Positions 1 through 6,141 of a stretch of DNA of 7,175 nt are shown here, in pieces (positions within the stretch are counted from its first letter, which is position 1; each line of letters opens with the position of its first letter). The position numbers and the translations under genes were made by a program. The DNA lies in contig VGAF01000055.1 of NCBI GenBank assembly GCA_016870855.1, positions 1 to 7,175 on the forward strand, in the 5' to 3' direction. This DNA is from Actinomycetota bacterium (GTDB lineage Bacteria; Actinomycetota; Actinomycetes; Nanopelagicales; Nanopelagicaceae). Under the pieces are notes generated by a model. That model did not search any database and was not told the DNA's origin. It saw only the letters and a program-made list of their open reading frames with translations.

Positions 1-467
1 TGGCGGATCCGCGAAGAGTTGAAAATAGAGATCGAGTCAATGCCAAAATAAAATTTCGCGAGTTATTTCGACCTTTTTGCCCCTCTATGCTGAAGTTGGA
101 TTTCGAGAAATATGTTGATAGCAGATCCAATTGGTCTACATCAAAAAGTTATTATTTTATGATTGAGGCATTTAGGGCAAATAAGCTAGCAACTCAAGAA
201 ATTCCAGCTGTCATACATGTTGATGGCACTTTTCGCCCTCAAGTATTAGAAGAGGAGGACTGCGCTGATTCGATTGCTCCCTACCAACTTCTCTTGAAAA
301 AGTTTAGAGACATAACCGGAATTGGAGTTCTACTCAATACCTCTCTTAACCGTCGGGGTGAACCTATTGCATGTACTCCACAACAGGGCATGGACATTTT
401 TCTAGCCACAGACCTTGATCTTCTAGTTATCGGTACAACAATCTTTAGGAAGAAGTATGAGAAATAG
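1..467 (+). CDS. Carbamoyltransferase C-terminal part (NodU/CmcH/TobZ family), 5' end outside window
   Basis: The reading frame is open from the left edge (first full codon at position 3) to TAG at 465-467, giving 154 visible residues. It opens with ADPR then NAKIKFRELFRPFCPSML, the signature found just after the GPRALG motif of the carbamoyltransferase C-terminal domain. Near its end it has LNTSLNRRGEPI and then DLDLLVIGTTIFRKK, which matches the family's usual last 60 residues. Family members move a carbamoyl group from carbamoyl phosphate, by way of carbamoyl-AMP, onto hydroxyls of sugars, antibiotics or Nod factors. The acceptor here cannot be told. The ATG at position 87 lies inside the conserved block, so it is not the start. 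The N-terminal Kae1-like domain and the GPRALG motif lie off the left edge. The DNA is AT-richer than the genes to the right, which hints at a variable or transferred region. Confidence 0.9.
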   Translation, partial: ADPRRVENRDRVNAKIKFRELFRPFCPSMLKLDFEKYVDSRSNWSTSKSYYFMIEAFRANKLATQEIPAVIHVDGTFRPQVLEEEDCADSIAPYQLLLKKFRDITGIGVLLNTSLNRRGEPIACTPQQGMDIFLATDLDLLVIGTTIFRKKYEK

Positions 468-499
468 AATTGAAAACGAGATTGATCTGATAGCAACAA

Positions 500-518
500 A
501 ATCACCCCCCACGTGATT
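500..518 (+). promoter_or_regulatory. Possible hairpin enclosing the sua5 GTG start codon
   Basis: AATCAC (500-505) pairs perfectly with GTGATT (513-518) around a C-rich 7-base loop. The GTG start of the next gene (513-515) forms the 3' arm. No Shine-Dalgarno sequence is visible ahead of this start. The stem has 6 pairs, two of them G-C, so it is weak. It may be chance, or it may modulate initiation. Confidence 0.25.
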
Positions 519-1445
519 GAATCGCAAGCGCAAGCCTCCAGGCTCCTTAGGGCTGGCTCGCTGATAGCATTTCCAACAGAGACAGTTTATGGCCTTGGCG
601 TTGATGCTGAGAATGAGTCCGCTGTCGCGCGGATGTTTGAAGTGAAGGGGCGTCCAGCAAAGCATCCGGTGATAGTTCATATCTCAGATCAAAATCTAGT
701 TAGTTATTGGGCGGAAGAGATTCCAGAGTATGCAATTGCGCTGATGCGAAAGTTCTGGCCAGGGCCCATAACTTTGATTTTAAAGCGAAGCGGGAATGCA
801 AAAGACTTTATTACAGGTGGTCAAGAGTTTGTTGGACTCCGTATTCCTTCAAACCCGATTGCGCTAAAGCTTTTAAGTGAATTTGAATCTCTAGGAGGCC
901 ATGGAGTAGCTGCTCCTAGCGCGAATCGATTTGGTTCAGTCTCACCTACTTCGGCAAAGGATGTAGTTGAAGAGATTGGTGAACTATTAGGTGATGACGA
1001 TTTGATAATTGATGGTGGTGCGAGTGAGGTAGGTGTTGAGTCCACCATTATTGATTGCAGCCGAGAGTTGCCGCGGATTCTCCGTTTAGGCGCAGTCACA
1101 GAAGCAATGATTGAAACAATTACCCCAATCGATACTGATAGCAACCTCGAGGAGATTCGAGTCTCAGGTTCTCTGACTCGACACTACTCACCACGAGCAA
1201 AGGTAATTATTGATCGGGAAGCGAAACCGGGCGAGGGGTTAATTGCGCTATCAGATATTCCGACGCCCGATGGTGCAGTTCGTTTAACGGCCCCTGATTC
1301 GGTAAATGATTACGCGCGCTCGCTATATAGCGCGTTACGTAAGGGTGATTCAGCAGGTTTAGGAGTGATAGTTGTTAATCCACCGAGAGGTGAAGGTTTG
1401 GCTGATGCGATTAGAGATCGAATATTGAGAGCAAGTGCTCATTAG
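513..1445 (+). CDS. sua5: Threonylcarbamoyl-AMP synthase, Sua5/YwlC type (long form)
   Basis: This enzyme makes L-threonylcarbamoyl-AMP from threonine, bicarbonate and ATP. It is the first cytoplasmic step of the t6A37 modification in tRNAs reading ANN codons; TsaD and its partners complete it. The 310 residues give the two-domain long form. The YrdC domain holds FPTETVYGLG (20-29), KGRP (46-49), FWPGPITLIL (81-90), GLRIP (108-112), PSANRFG (135-141) and GVESTIID (174-181). The small Sua5 C-terminal domain follows linker motif SGSLTRHYSPRAKV (218-231) and ends with GEGLADAIRDRILRAS. The GTG start is the first possible start after an in-frame stop at 483-485 and leaves the usual short lead before the PTETVYGLG motif. 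No clear ribosome binding site or TAnnnT box sits at leaderless distance. The gap to the carbamoyltransferase is 45 bases and to the next gene 42, so cotranscription with either is possible but unproven. It is intact with no missing motif. Confidence 0.95.
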   Translation: MIESQAQASRLLRAGSLIAFPTETVYGLGVDAENESAVARMFEVKGRPAKHPVIVHISDQNLVSYWAEEIPEYAIALMRKFWPGPITLILKRSGNAKDFITGGQEFVGLRIPSNPIALKLLSEFESLGGHGVAAPSANRFGSVSPTSAKDVVEEIGELLGDDDLIIDGGASEVGVESTIIDCSRELPRILRLGAVTEAMIETITPIDTDSNLEEIRVSGSLTRHYSPRAKVIIDREAKPGEGLIALSDIPTPDGAVRLTAPDSVNDYARSLYSALRKGDSAGLGVIVVNPPRGEGLADAIRDRILRASAH

Positions 1446-1475
1446 TTACTGCGCCAAAACTCAGGAGTTAAAGGA

Positions 1476-1481
1476 TAGGTT
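1476..1481 (+). promoter_or_regulatory. Putative -10 box TAGGTT for a leaderless SIMPL-gene transcript
   Basis: TAGGTT fits the actinobacterial -10 pattern TAnnnT and ends exactly six bases (TTCCCC) before the ATG at 1488. A transcript would therefore begin at or next to the A of the ATG. No -35 box is recognisable. A competing reading is that AAGGA at 1471-1475 serves as a Shine-Dalgarno sequence in a longer transcript, with a spacing of 12 bases to the ATG. Confidence 0.45.
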
Positions 1482-1487
1482 TTCCCC

Positions 1488-2192
1488 ATGAGAAAAATAA
1501 TCGCGACTGTATCTGCCCTAGCCCTCGCACACGTTGCCTATAGCGCCCTTCCGGCAAACGCTGCTGAGAGTTCAAAACACATCACCGTTAGTGGCGTTGG
1601 AACTTCTACTGTGACCCCCGATGCGGTTCGCTTCTTTGCCTCAGTCTCAGTTATTGCAAAGAGCAACAAGGAAGCCCTAGCTAGCGCTTCAAAATCAGCG
1701 ACCGCAGTTCGTGGTGCGCTACGTGATAATGGAATTGCGACAAAAGATATTAAGACTTCATCACTTACGGTATATCCGGAGTACAACTACTCACAAGATA
1801 AAGGCCAAGAGCTCCTTGGATATCGTGCTACTCAATCATTTACCGTTGTGATCCGTAAGGCTGATAACGCAGGTGTTGTTATTGATGCGGTCGTAGCCGC
1901 TGGTGGCGATGCCCTCCAAATTAATGGCGTTGCGCCATTCTTACTAAATGGTGCAGCCGCTACTGAGAAAGCGCGCGAGGCTGCTGTTGCTGATGCGAAG
2001 GCTCGCGCTAACTCGTATGCAAAGTATCTTGGAGTATCCCTTGGACGAGTTATCTCATTAACAGAAGTAAATGCGCCGGTCTATAACTTCCCAGTCATGG
2101 CAAAAGGTGCAGCTGCCGAAGATGCCACCCAGATTGACCTTGGCGAGACTGAAGTTACGGTAACTGTGACGGTGCGTTGGGGTGTTAATTAG
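1488..2192 (+). CDS. Secreted SIMPL/DUF541 (YggE/BP26-like) protein
   Basis: The 234-residue protein starts with a Sec signal peptide: MRKII, then a hydrophobic stretch to about residue 22, then ANAAE with likely cleavage after residue 25 or 26. The mature part begins HITVSGVGTSTVTPD (31-45), the typical opening of the SIMPL domain. It continues with VYPEYNY and GYRATQSFTVVIRKAD (about 95-126), an Ala/Lys helical stretch EKAREAAVADAKARANSYAKYLG (160-182), and the closing beta strands EVTVTVTVRW (222-231). The domain therefore spans almost the whole mature protein. It probably acts outside the cytoplasmic membrane. Relatives such as YggE and Brucella BP26 have been linked to stress tolerance and oligomeric surface assemblies, but no biochemical activity is firmly known, so none is assigned here. 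It lies 42 bases after sua5 on the same strand. Its stop codon overlaps that of xylB, which converges on it. Confidence 0.9.
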   Translation: MRKIIATVSALALAHVAYSALPANAAESSKHITVSGVGTSTVTPDAVRFFASVSVIAKSNKEALASASKSATAVRGALRDNGIATKDIKTSSLTVYPEYNYSQDKGQELLGYRATQSFTVVIRKADNAGVVIDAVVAAGGDALQINGVAPFLLNGAAATEKAREAAVADAKARANSYAKYLGVSLGRVISLTEVNAPVYNFPVMAKGAAAEDATQIDLGETEVTVTVTVRWGVN

Positions 2193-3562
2193 AGCTTAGA
2201 AATAAGTTCTAAGTAGTTTGCAGTAACTGCGCCAGCATCAACCTTTGGTTCGATGCGCTTCGTGGTACCGATACTCCAATCTGCCTTACCGGTTAGCGCC
2301 CATGCCGCTTGTCTAGCAGCGCCATCGGCGACATATTCACCTGGGGTTGGAAGTTGAATCTCACTATGGAACATCGCGGCTGTGATCTCTTGAACTGCTT
2401 CACTCTTGGCAGCACCGCCAACTAGCAGGATTCGCTCGGCGGTAAAGCCTTCCCGCTTTAAAGCTTGGGCGGCAAAGACCATTCCAGCAATGACTCCTTC
2501 AATTGCAGCTCTAGCAAGGTTTTCTGGGGTCAAGTTCTCATGGGTTATCCCGCTGTAATTGCCACGAATATCTGGACGATTAGGGGTTCGCTCACCATCA
2601 AAGTGAGGCAACAAACGTAAACCTTCAGCACCGCTCTTAGCTCCTAGCGCGAGTGAGGCAAATTCATCTAGATCTACCTTTAATAATTTGGCGACGCTCG
2701 CAAAGATCTTTGCAGCATTTAAAGTGCAGGCCAGCGGCAAGAAGTTCCCAGTCGCATCGGCAAATCCAGCAATCTCACCAGTTGGATCTTTAGTTGGCGT
2801 TTTCGAGACAGCAAATGCAGTTCCACTAGTTCCGAGCGAGATTATCAAGTCACCAACTTTGGCATTTAACCCAAGAGCTGCTCCAGCATTATCGCCAGCT
2901 CCAGCAGCGATTAGGACTCCGTTCTCTGTCTCCCCGCCGAATTCACTTGGAGCAACAATTTTGGGAAGTATTAGATCACTCTTTCCGCGGGTAGCAGTTC
3001 TTACAATCTCCAACTCATATTTATTAGTTACTGGGTTGAAATAGCCAGTTCCAGATGCATCAGAGCGATCAGTGAAAAGATCATCGAGATTCCTCGAACC
3101 GCTAAGTCGCCAAGATAACCAATCATGGGGAAGCCCTACCGCAGCAAGCCTCTCTAGATTTGGTTTCTCGTTATCTGCTAACCAACGAATCTTGCTTGCC
3201 GTGAATGAAGCGACCAACTTGGAGCCGGTGCGAAGATGGATATCGGGAACCTCAGCATTTAATTCTTCAGCTGCCTTAGCTGATCTCGTATCGTTCCAAA
3301 GTAAGGCATCTCTGATTACTTCTCCCTTTGAATCTAGCGCGACCATTCCATGTTGCTGTCCTGCGATTGAGATTGCATCTATCTTTTTATCGCTTACCTG
3401 GGCTAGCGCTTTATCGAGCGCCTTCTCCCATTCAATTGGATTTACCTCAGTTCCATCTGGATGGGGAACAGATGATTGGGCGACTAATTCACCAGAATCG
3501 GCATCGCGAATAACTACCTTTACCGATTGGGTCGATGAATCAACGCCTGCTACTAAAGGCAT
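2189..3562 (-). CDS. xylB: Xylulokinase (FGGY family)
   Basis: This kinase phosphorylates D-xylulose with ATP to D-xylulose 5-phosphate, which enters the pentose phosphate pathway in the cytoplasm. The 457 residues form the FGGY two-lobe fold. The N-terminal lobe has GVDSSTQSVK (6-15), AGQQHGMV (67-74), LLWNDTRS (87-94) and LPHDWLSWRLSG (144-155). The predicted catalytic base is Asp224 in GAGDNAGAALG. The C-terminal lobe has SLGTSGT (242-248), GERTPNRPD (323-331) and the nucleotide-binding LLVGGAAKSE (379-388). Length is a little under the 480-500 of many homologues, with no motif lost. The ATG lies 6 bases after the xylA stop, and no strong Shine-Dalgarno sequence is seen, so translational coupling to xylA is likely. 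The xylA neighbour makes xylulose rather than glycerol, gluconate or ribulose the probable substrate. The stop codon overlaps the SIMPL gene by 4 bases. Confidence 0.95.
   Translation of the reverse strand: MPLVAGVDSSTQSVKVVIRDADSGELVAQSSVPHPDGTEVNPIEWEKALDKALAQVSDKKIDAISIAGQQHGMVALDSKGEVIRDALLWNDTRSAKAAEELNAEVPDIHLRTGSKLVASFTASKIRWLADNEKPNLERLAAVGLPHDWLSWRLSGSRNLDDLFTDRSDASGTGYFNPVTNKYELEIVRTATRGKSDLILPKIVAPSEFGGETENGVLIAAGAGDNAGAALGLNAKVGDLIISLGTSGTAFAVSKTPTKDPTGEIAGFADATGNFLPLACTLNAAKIFASVAKLLKVDLDEFASLALGAKSGAEGLRLLPHFDGERTPNRPDIRGNYSGITHENLTPENLARAAIEGVIAGMVFAAQALKREGFTAERILLVGGAAKSEAVQEITAAMFHSEIQLPTPGEYVADGAARQAAWALTGKADWSIGTTKRIEPKVDAGAVTANYLELISKL
2195..2213. terminator. Hairpin at convergent SIMPL/xylB gene ends, possible weak bidirectional terminator
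   Basis: CTTAGAA (2195-2201) and TTCTAAG (2207-2213) form a perfect 7-bp stem with a 5-base loop. It starts 3 bases after the SIMPL stop and lies in the last codons of xylB on the other strand. The stem has only two G-C pairs. On the + strand TAGTTTG follows; on the - strand an AT-rich stretch including TAATTAA follows. It is placed where a shared terminator would be expected, but it lacks a strong stem and a long U tract. Confidence 0.35.
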
Positions 3563-3568
3563 TTCGGT

Positions 3569-4720
3569 TTAGAACGCGCCAATCAAATATTCGAGGGCTA
3601 GTTGATCTAGCTCCTCGTAGTGATAACCGCGCTGGCCAGCAGCCTCAACATCAAAGCTCTCGCCTTGAATCTCCCGCCAACTCTCACCAGCGGCAACTGT
3701 GGGAACAAGGAGTTCAGTTACGCTGGACTTCTCTAGTGCAGCCTTAGTACGAGGATCGTTACGGAATGCGGTAGCGCGTTCTTGGAGAATCAAATAGGTC
3801 CGCATATTCGCAGATGCTGAGGCCCAAACTCCCTCATCGCTTTCGGTGCGCATCGGCTTATAGTCGAAATGCTTTGGACCGTCGTACTTGTAGCGCTCGA
3901 GGAGATCGACAAGGAAGAAGGCGGATTTCAAATCACCATGACCAAAGACAAGGTCTTGGTCGTATTTAGGACCATGTTGTCCATTCAAATCTATATGGAA
4001 AAGTTTCTTGTGATAGAGCGCTTGACCGATTCCATGTACGAAGTTTAAACCTGCCATCTGTTCATGTCCGACTTCAGGATTTAGACCAACTAATTCCGGA
4101 TGCTCAAGTGAGTTGATAAAAGCAAGTGCATGTCCAATAGTCGGAAGGAAAATATCGCCACGTGGTTCATTTGGTTTTGGTTCAAGTGCAAACTTAATGT
4201 CATAGCCTTTATCAATCACATACTGGCCAAGTACATTGAAAGCCTCACGCATCCGCTCTAATGCAACTACTGGATCCTTACCAATATCAGTCTCAGCGCC
4301 CTCACGTCCACCCCAACAAACATAGGTCTTTGCACCTAATTCGACAGCGAGCTCGATATTTGTCATCACTTTTCGAATCGCATAACGACGGATATCGCGA
4401 TTATTTGAGGTGAAGGCGCCATCTTTGAAGACTGGGTGGCTGAAGAGATTAGTCGTCGCCATTGGAACCTTCATCCCAGTTGATTCGAGCGCTTTCTTAA
4501 AGCGAGCGATATGTGCTGTGCGCTCACTGACACTTGAGCCAAATGGAATCAGATCATCGTCATGGAAAGTGACTCCATATGCGCCACGATCGGCGAGCTC
4601 ACTAACGGTGCGAACTGGATCGAGTGCGGCGCGGGTTGCGTCACCGAATGGATCGCGAGCCTGCCAACCGACGGTCCATAGTCCGAATGTGAATTTATCT
4701 GATGGGTTTGGGTTTCTCAT
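3569..4720 (-). CDS. xylA: Xylose isomerase, short Streptomyces type
   Basis: This cytoplasmic metalloenzyme converts D-xylose to D-xylulose (and glucose to fructose, less well). At 383 residues it matches the short actinobacterial group of about 385-390, not the longer group of about 440. It opens with FTFGLWTVGWQARDPFGD (10-27) as in Streptomyces. All expected active-site residues are present: the His53/Asp56 pair in TFHDDDLIPFG, Glu180 and Lys182 in ALEPKPNEPRGD, Glu216 and His219 in NPEVGHEQMAG, Asp244 in FHIDLNGQ, Asp254 and Asp256 in KYDQDL, and Asp286 in HFDYKP. These include both divalent metal sites. The ATG at 4720-4718 leaves ten residues before FTFG, as in relatives, and an upstream ATG is out of frame. 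It is the first gene of a xylA-xylB operon and is divergent from the cupin gene. The last 50 residues are more variable than the core. Confidence 0.97.
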   Translation of the reverse strand: MRNPNPSDKFTFGLWTVGWQARDPFGDATRAALDPVRTVSELADRGAYGVTFHDDDLIPFGSSVSERTAHIARFKKALESTGMKVPMATTNLFSHPVFKDGAFTSNNRDIRRYAIRKVMTNIELAVELGAKTYVCWGGREGAETDIGKDPVVALERMREAFNVLGQYVIDKGYDIKFALEPKPNEPRGDIFLPTIGHALAFINSLEHPELVGLNPEVGHEQMAGLNFVHGIGQALYHKKLFHIDLNGQHGPKYDQDLVFGHGDLKSAFFLVDLLERYKYDGPKHFDYKPMRTESDEGVWASASANMRTYLILQERATAFRNDPRTKAALEKSSVTELLVPTVAAGESWREIQGESFDVEAAGQRGYHYEELDQLALEYLIGAF

Positions 4721-4726
4721 AGGGGA

Positions 4727-4732
4727 AGCCTA
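4727..4732 (-). promoter_or_regulatory. Putative -10 box TAGGCT for a leaderless xylAB transcript
   Basis: Read on the - strand, TAGGCT is followed by exactly six bases (TCCCCT) and then the xylA ATG. It fits TAnnnT at leaderless spacing, and there is no good Shine-Dalgarno sequence to explain initiation otherwise. It resembles the box ahead of the SIMPL gene. A -35 match is weak. Confidence 0.45.
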
Positions 4733-4757
4733 TTCATTAACCGGGATAACTAGAATA
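4731..4757. promoter_or_regulatory. Candidate operator: nested inverted repeats in the xylA/cupin divergent promoter
   Basis: The 42-base spacer between xylA and the cupin gene contains TTAACCGGGATAA (4737-4749), an imperfect dyad with 5 of 6 pairs matching about a central G. Around it, TATTC (4731-4735) and GAATA (4753-4757) form an outer inverted pair whose centre is one base away. The dyad lies between the two proposed -10 boxes, so a bound protein could block both promoters. LacI- or ROK-type sugar repressors often use such sites, but no regulator gene is in the window and the factor is unknown. Confidence 0.4.
4751..4756 (+). promoter_or_regulatory. Putative -10 box TAGAAT for a leaderless cupin-SIS transcript
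   Basis: TAGAAT matches TATAAT at five of six bases and ends six bases (ACGAAG) before the ATG at 4763, as expected for a leaderless transcript starting at that A. The whole spacer to xylA is only 42 bases, which leaves little room for a normal leader. No convincing -35 box is seen. Confidence 0.5.
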
Positions 4758-4762
4758 CGAAG

Positions 4763-5110
4763 ATGCTCGAGAAATCCGAACGCCCTTGGGGGAGTTACGA
4801 AGTCCTACAAGAGAGCCCCACTCATAAGGTCAAATGCATCTGGGTGCTTCCCGGAAAACGCCTCTCATATCAACGACATAAGTTCCGCGCTGAGCATTGG
4901 TTTATTGTCGCTGGAGATGCCGAAGTAACTATTGATGGATCGGTAAAGCGGGTGAGCGCGGGTGACTCAGTAGATTTTGGAATCGGAGTAGCGCATCGGA
5001 TTGCAAATGTTGGAAGTACCGATGTGATCTTTGTAGAGGTACAAACCGGAAGTTACTTTGGCGAAGATGATATTGAGCGGTTAGAAGATGACTTTGGAAG
5101 GGCAAATTAA
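4763..5110 (+). CDS. Stand-alone type II mannose-6-phosphate isomerase-like cupin
   Basis: The 115 residues correspond to the phosphomannose isomerase (ManC C-terminal) cupin domain, with no GDP-mannose pyrophosphorylase domain attached. Seen motifs are RPWGSYEVL (7-15), LPGKRLSYQRH (29-39), RAEHWFIVAGDAEVTIDG (42-59), GVAHRI (75-80) and the family ending VQTGSYFGEDDIERLEDDFGR. By cupin analogy the metal ligands would be Gln37, His39, Glu44 and His78, all present. The likely reaction is reversible conversion of mannose 6-phosphate to fructose 6-phosphate in the cytoplasm. It could serve mannose catabolism or supply of mannose 6-phosphate for glycans. The start gives the usual few residues before RPWGSYE. 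Only 2 bases separate it from the SIS gene, so they form one transcription unit, which suggests a catabolic role here. It is possible that the substrate is another sugar phosphate. Confidence 0.85.
   Translation: MLEKSERPWGSYEVLQESPTHKVKCIWVLPGKRLSYQRHKFRAEHWFIVAGDAEVTIDGSVKRVSAGDSVDFGIGVAHRIANVGSTDVIFVEVQTGSYFGEDDIERLEDDFGRAN
5096..5102 (+). promoter_or_regulatory. Ribosome binding site of the SIS gene
   Basis: GGAAGGG lies inside the last codons of the cupin gene, 10 bases before the ATG at 5113. It supports that ATG over the in-frame ATG at 5128. It is the clearest Shine-Dalgarno-like site in the window; most other starts lack one. Confidence 0.5.
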
Positions 5111-5112
5111 TT

Positions 5113-6141
5113 ATGCCCATCTCGAAAATGGAGTCGGAGATAAATCAAACTCCAGAAGTAATCAAGCGACTTGTAGAAAACCATCAACAATTTGACTCCG
5201 TGGTTATGAAAATTAAGTCGAGCTCTATTAAGTCGGTAATGATTGCAGCACGTGGAACTTCAGATAATGCGGCACACTTTCTTAAGCAGCTAGTCGAAGT
5301 TGAATTAGGAATTCCAGTTGGACTAGCTTCGCCATCAGTAGTCTCAGTTTATGGAGCTAAACTCAAGTACCAAGATACTTTAGTAATTGCGCTAAGCCAG
5401 AGTGGCCAATCCCCAGATCTTGTTGCATATGTAATGGCCGCAAAAGAGGGCGGCGGATTAACTCTTGGGATAACAAACGATGCAAATTCCCCATTGGCGA
5501 AAGCCGCGGAACTACATCTTGATTTATTGGCTGAAAGAGAGTTAGCGGTAGCCGCAACAAAGAGTTATACCGCTCAACTCTTTGCATCACTTCTTCTTGT
5601 CAATTACTGGAAAGGGGTCACACCAGGAATCGAAGGTGTGGAAAAGGAGGCAACTCGAGTTCTTGGGGCCACTGATGGGCTAGAGAATATTTTGAACTCG
5701 TTAAGTGCAAAGCATTCAATTGTCGCTCTGGGGCGGGGACTCTCTTATGGGAATGCACGTGAGTTAGCCTTGAAAATCCAAGAAACCTCCCACATTCCAG
5801 TCCAAGGAATGTCTTCAGCTGATTACTTACATGGACCAATCGCTGCTGTGGATGAAGAGACGCGAGTTCTAGTTCTCTCACCAAGAGGAAGTTCTTCTGA
5901 GGGCCTTAAGGAAGCAATAACTAAATTGCGGGCTATTACCAAGCACCTAATTTGGATTGGAGATAGCTCTTGGGCGAAGAAAGGGGAACTAGTCCTAACT
6001 GGCTCAATAATTGAAAACGAAGAGATTTCAACGGTTCTTGATGCAATTCTTCTGCAAATTATTGCTTGCAGATTTGCGATTAAGAATGGATTTAATCCAG
6101 ATTCACCGAGAGGTTTGAGCAAAGTAACCCTTACAACATGA
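5113..6141 (+). CDS. GlmS-like SIS isomerase, probable glucosamine-6-phosphate deaminase (NagB-II/AgaS type)
   Basis: The 342-residue protein contains two SIS domains and matches the isomerase half of GlmS, but lacks the N-terminal glutaminase domain. SIS domain 1 has MIAARGTSDNAAHF (43-56), ALSQSGQSPD (93-102), GITNDANSPLA (119-129) and the AATKSYTAQL loop (147-156). SIS domain 2 has ALGRGLSYGNARELALKIQE (205-224) and SADYLHGP (235-242). It ends with DSPRGLSKVTLT (330-341). Glu224, His240 and Lys337 match the GlmS isomerase residues Glu488, His504 and Lys603. Without a glutaminase it would most likely run from glucosamine 6-phosphate to fructose 6-phosphate plus ammonia, feeding amino-sugar carbon into glycolysis. 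A related substrate such as galactosamine 6-phosphate or a fructosamine is possible. It is two bases after the cupin gene; ATG 5128 is an alternative start that would give MESEI, the usual family opening. Confidence 0.85.
   Translation: MPISKMESEINQTPEVIKRLVENHQQFDSVVMKIKSSSIKSVMIAARGTSDNAAHFLKQLVEVELGIPVGLASPSVVSVYGAKLKYQDTLVIALSQSGQSPDLVAYVMAAKEGGGLTLGITNDANSPLAKAAELHLDLLAERELAVAATKSYTAQLFASLLLVNYWKGVTPGIEGVEKEATRVLGATDGLENILNSLSAKHSIVALGRGLSYGNARELALKIQETSHIPVQGMSSADYLHGPIAAVDEETRVLVLSPRGSSSEGLKEAITKLRAITKHLIWIGDSSWAKKGELVLTGSIIENEEISTVLDAILLQIIACRFAIKNGFNPDSPRGLSKVTLTT

Noticed and set aside
87..467. A complete 126-residue gene starting at ATG 87
   Set aside because: Upstream codons in the same frame encode ADPR and the IKFRELFRPFCPS motif of carbamoyltransferases, so 87 is an internal methionine of a truncated gene.
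510..515. CACGTG hexamer at the sua5 start, as a bacterial regulatory site
   Set aside because: A single six-base palindrome is expected by chance, and no bacterial factor can be assigned from it alone.
423..680. Open frame on the - strand across the carbamoyltransferase/sua5 junction
   Set aside because: It is antisense to conserved YrdC-domain coding sequence and lacks any family signature.
2688..3572. Long open frames on the + strand opposite xylB
   Set aside because: They lie entirely over a well-conserved kinase gene, show no family motifs and have serine- and proline-rich random-looking composition. They follow from the codon bias of the real gene.
4410..4928. Open frame on the + strand over the 5' end of xylA and into the cupin gene
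   Set aside because: It overlaps two confident genes in other frames and has no recognisable motif.
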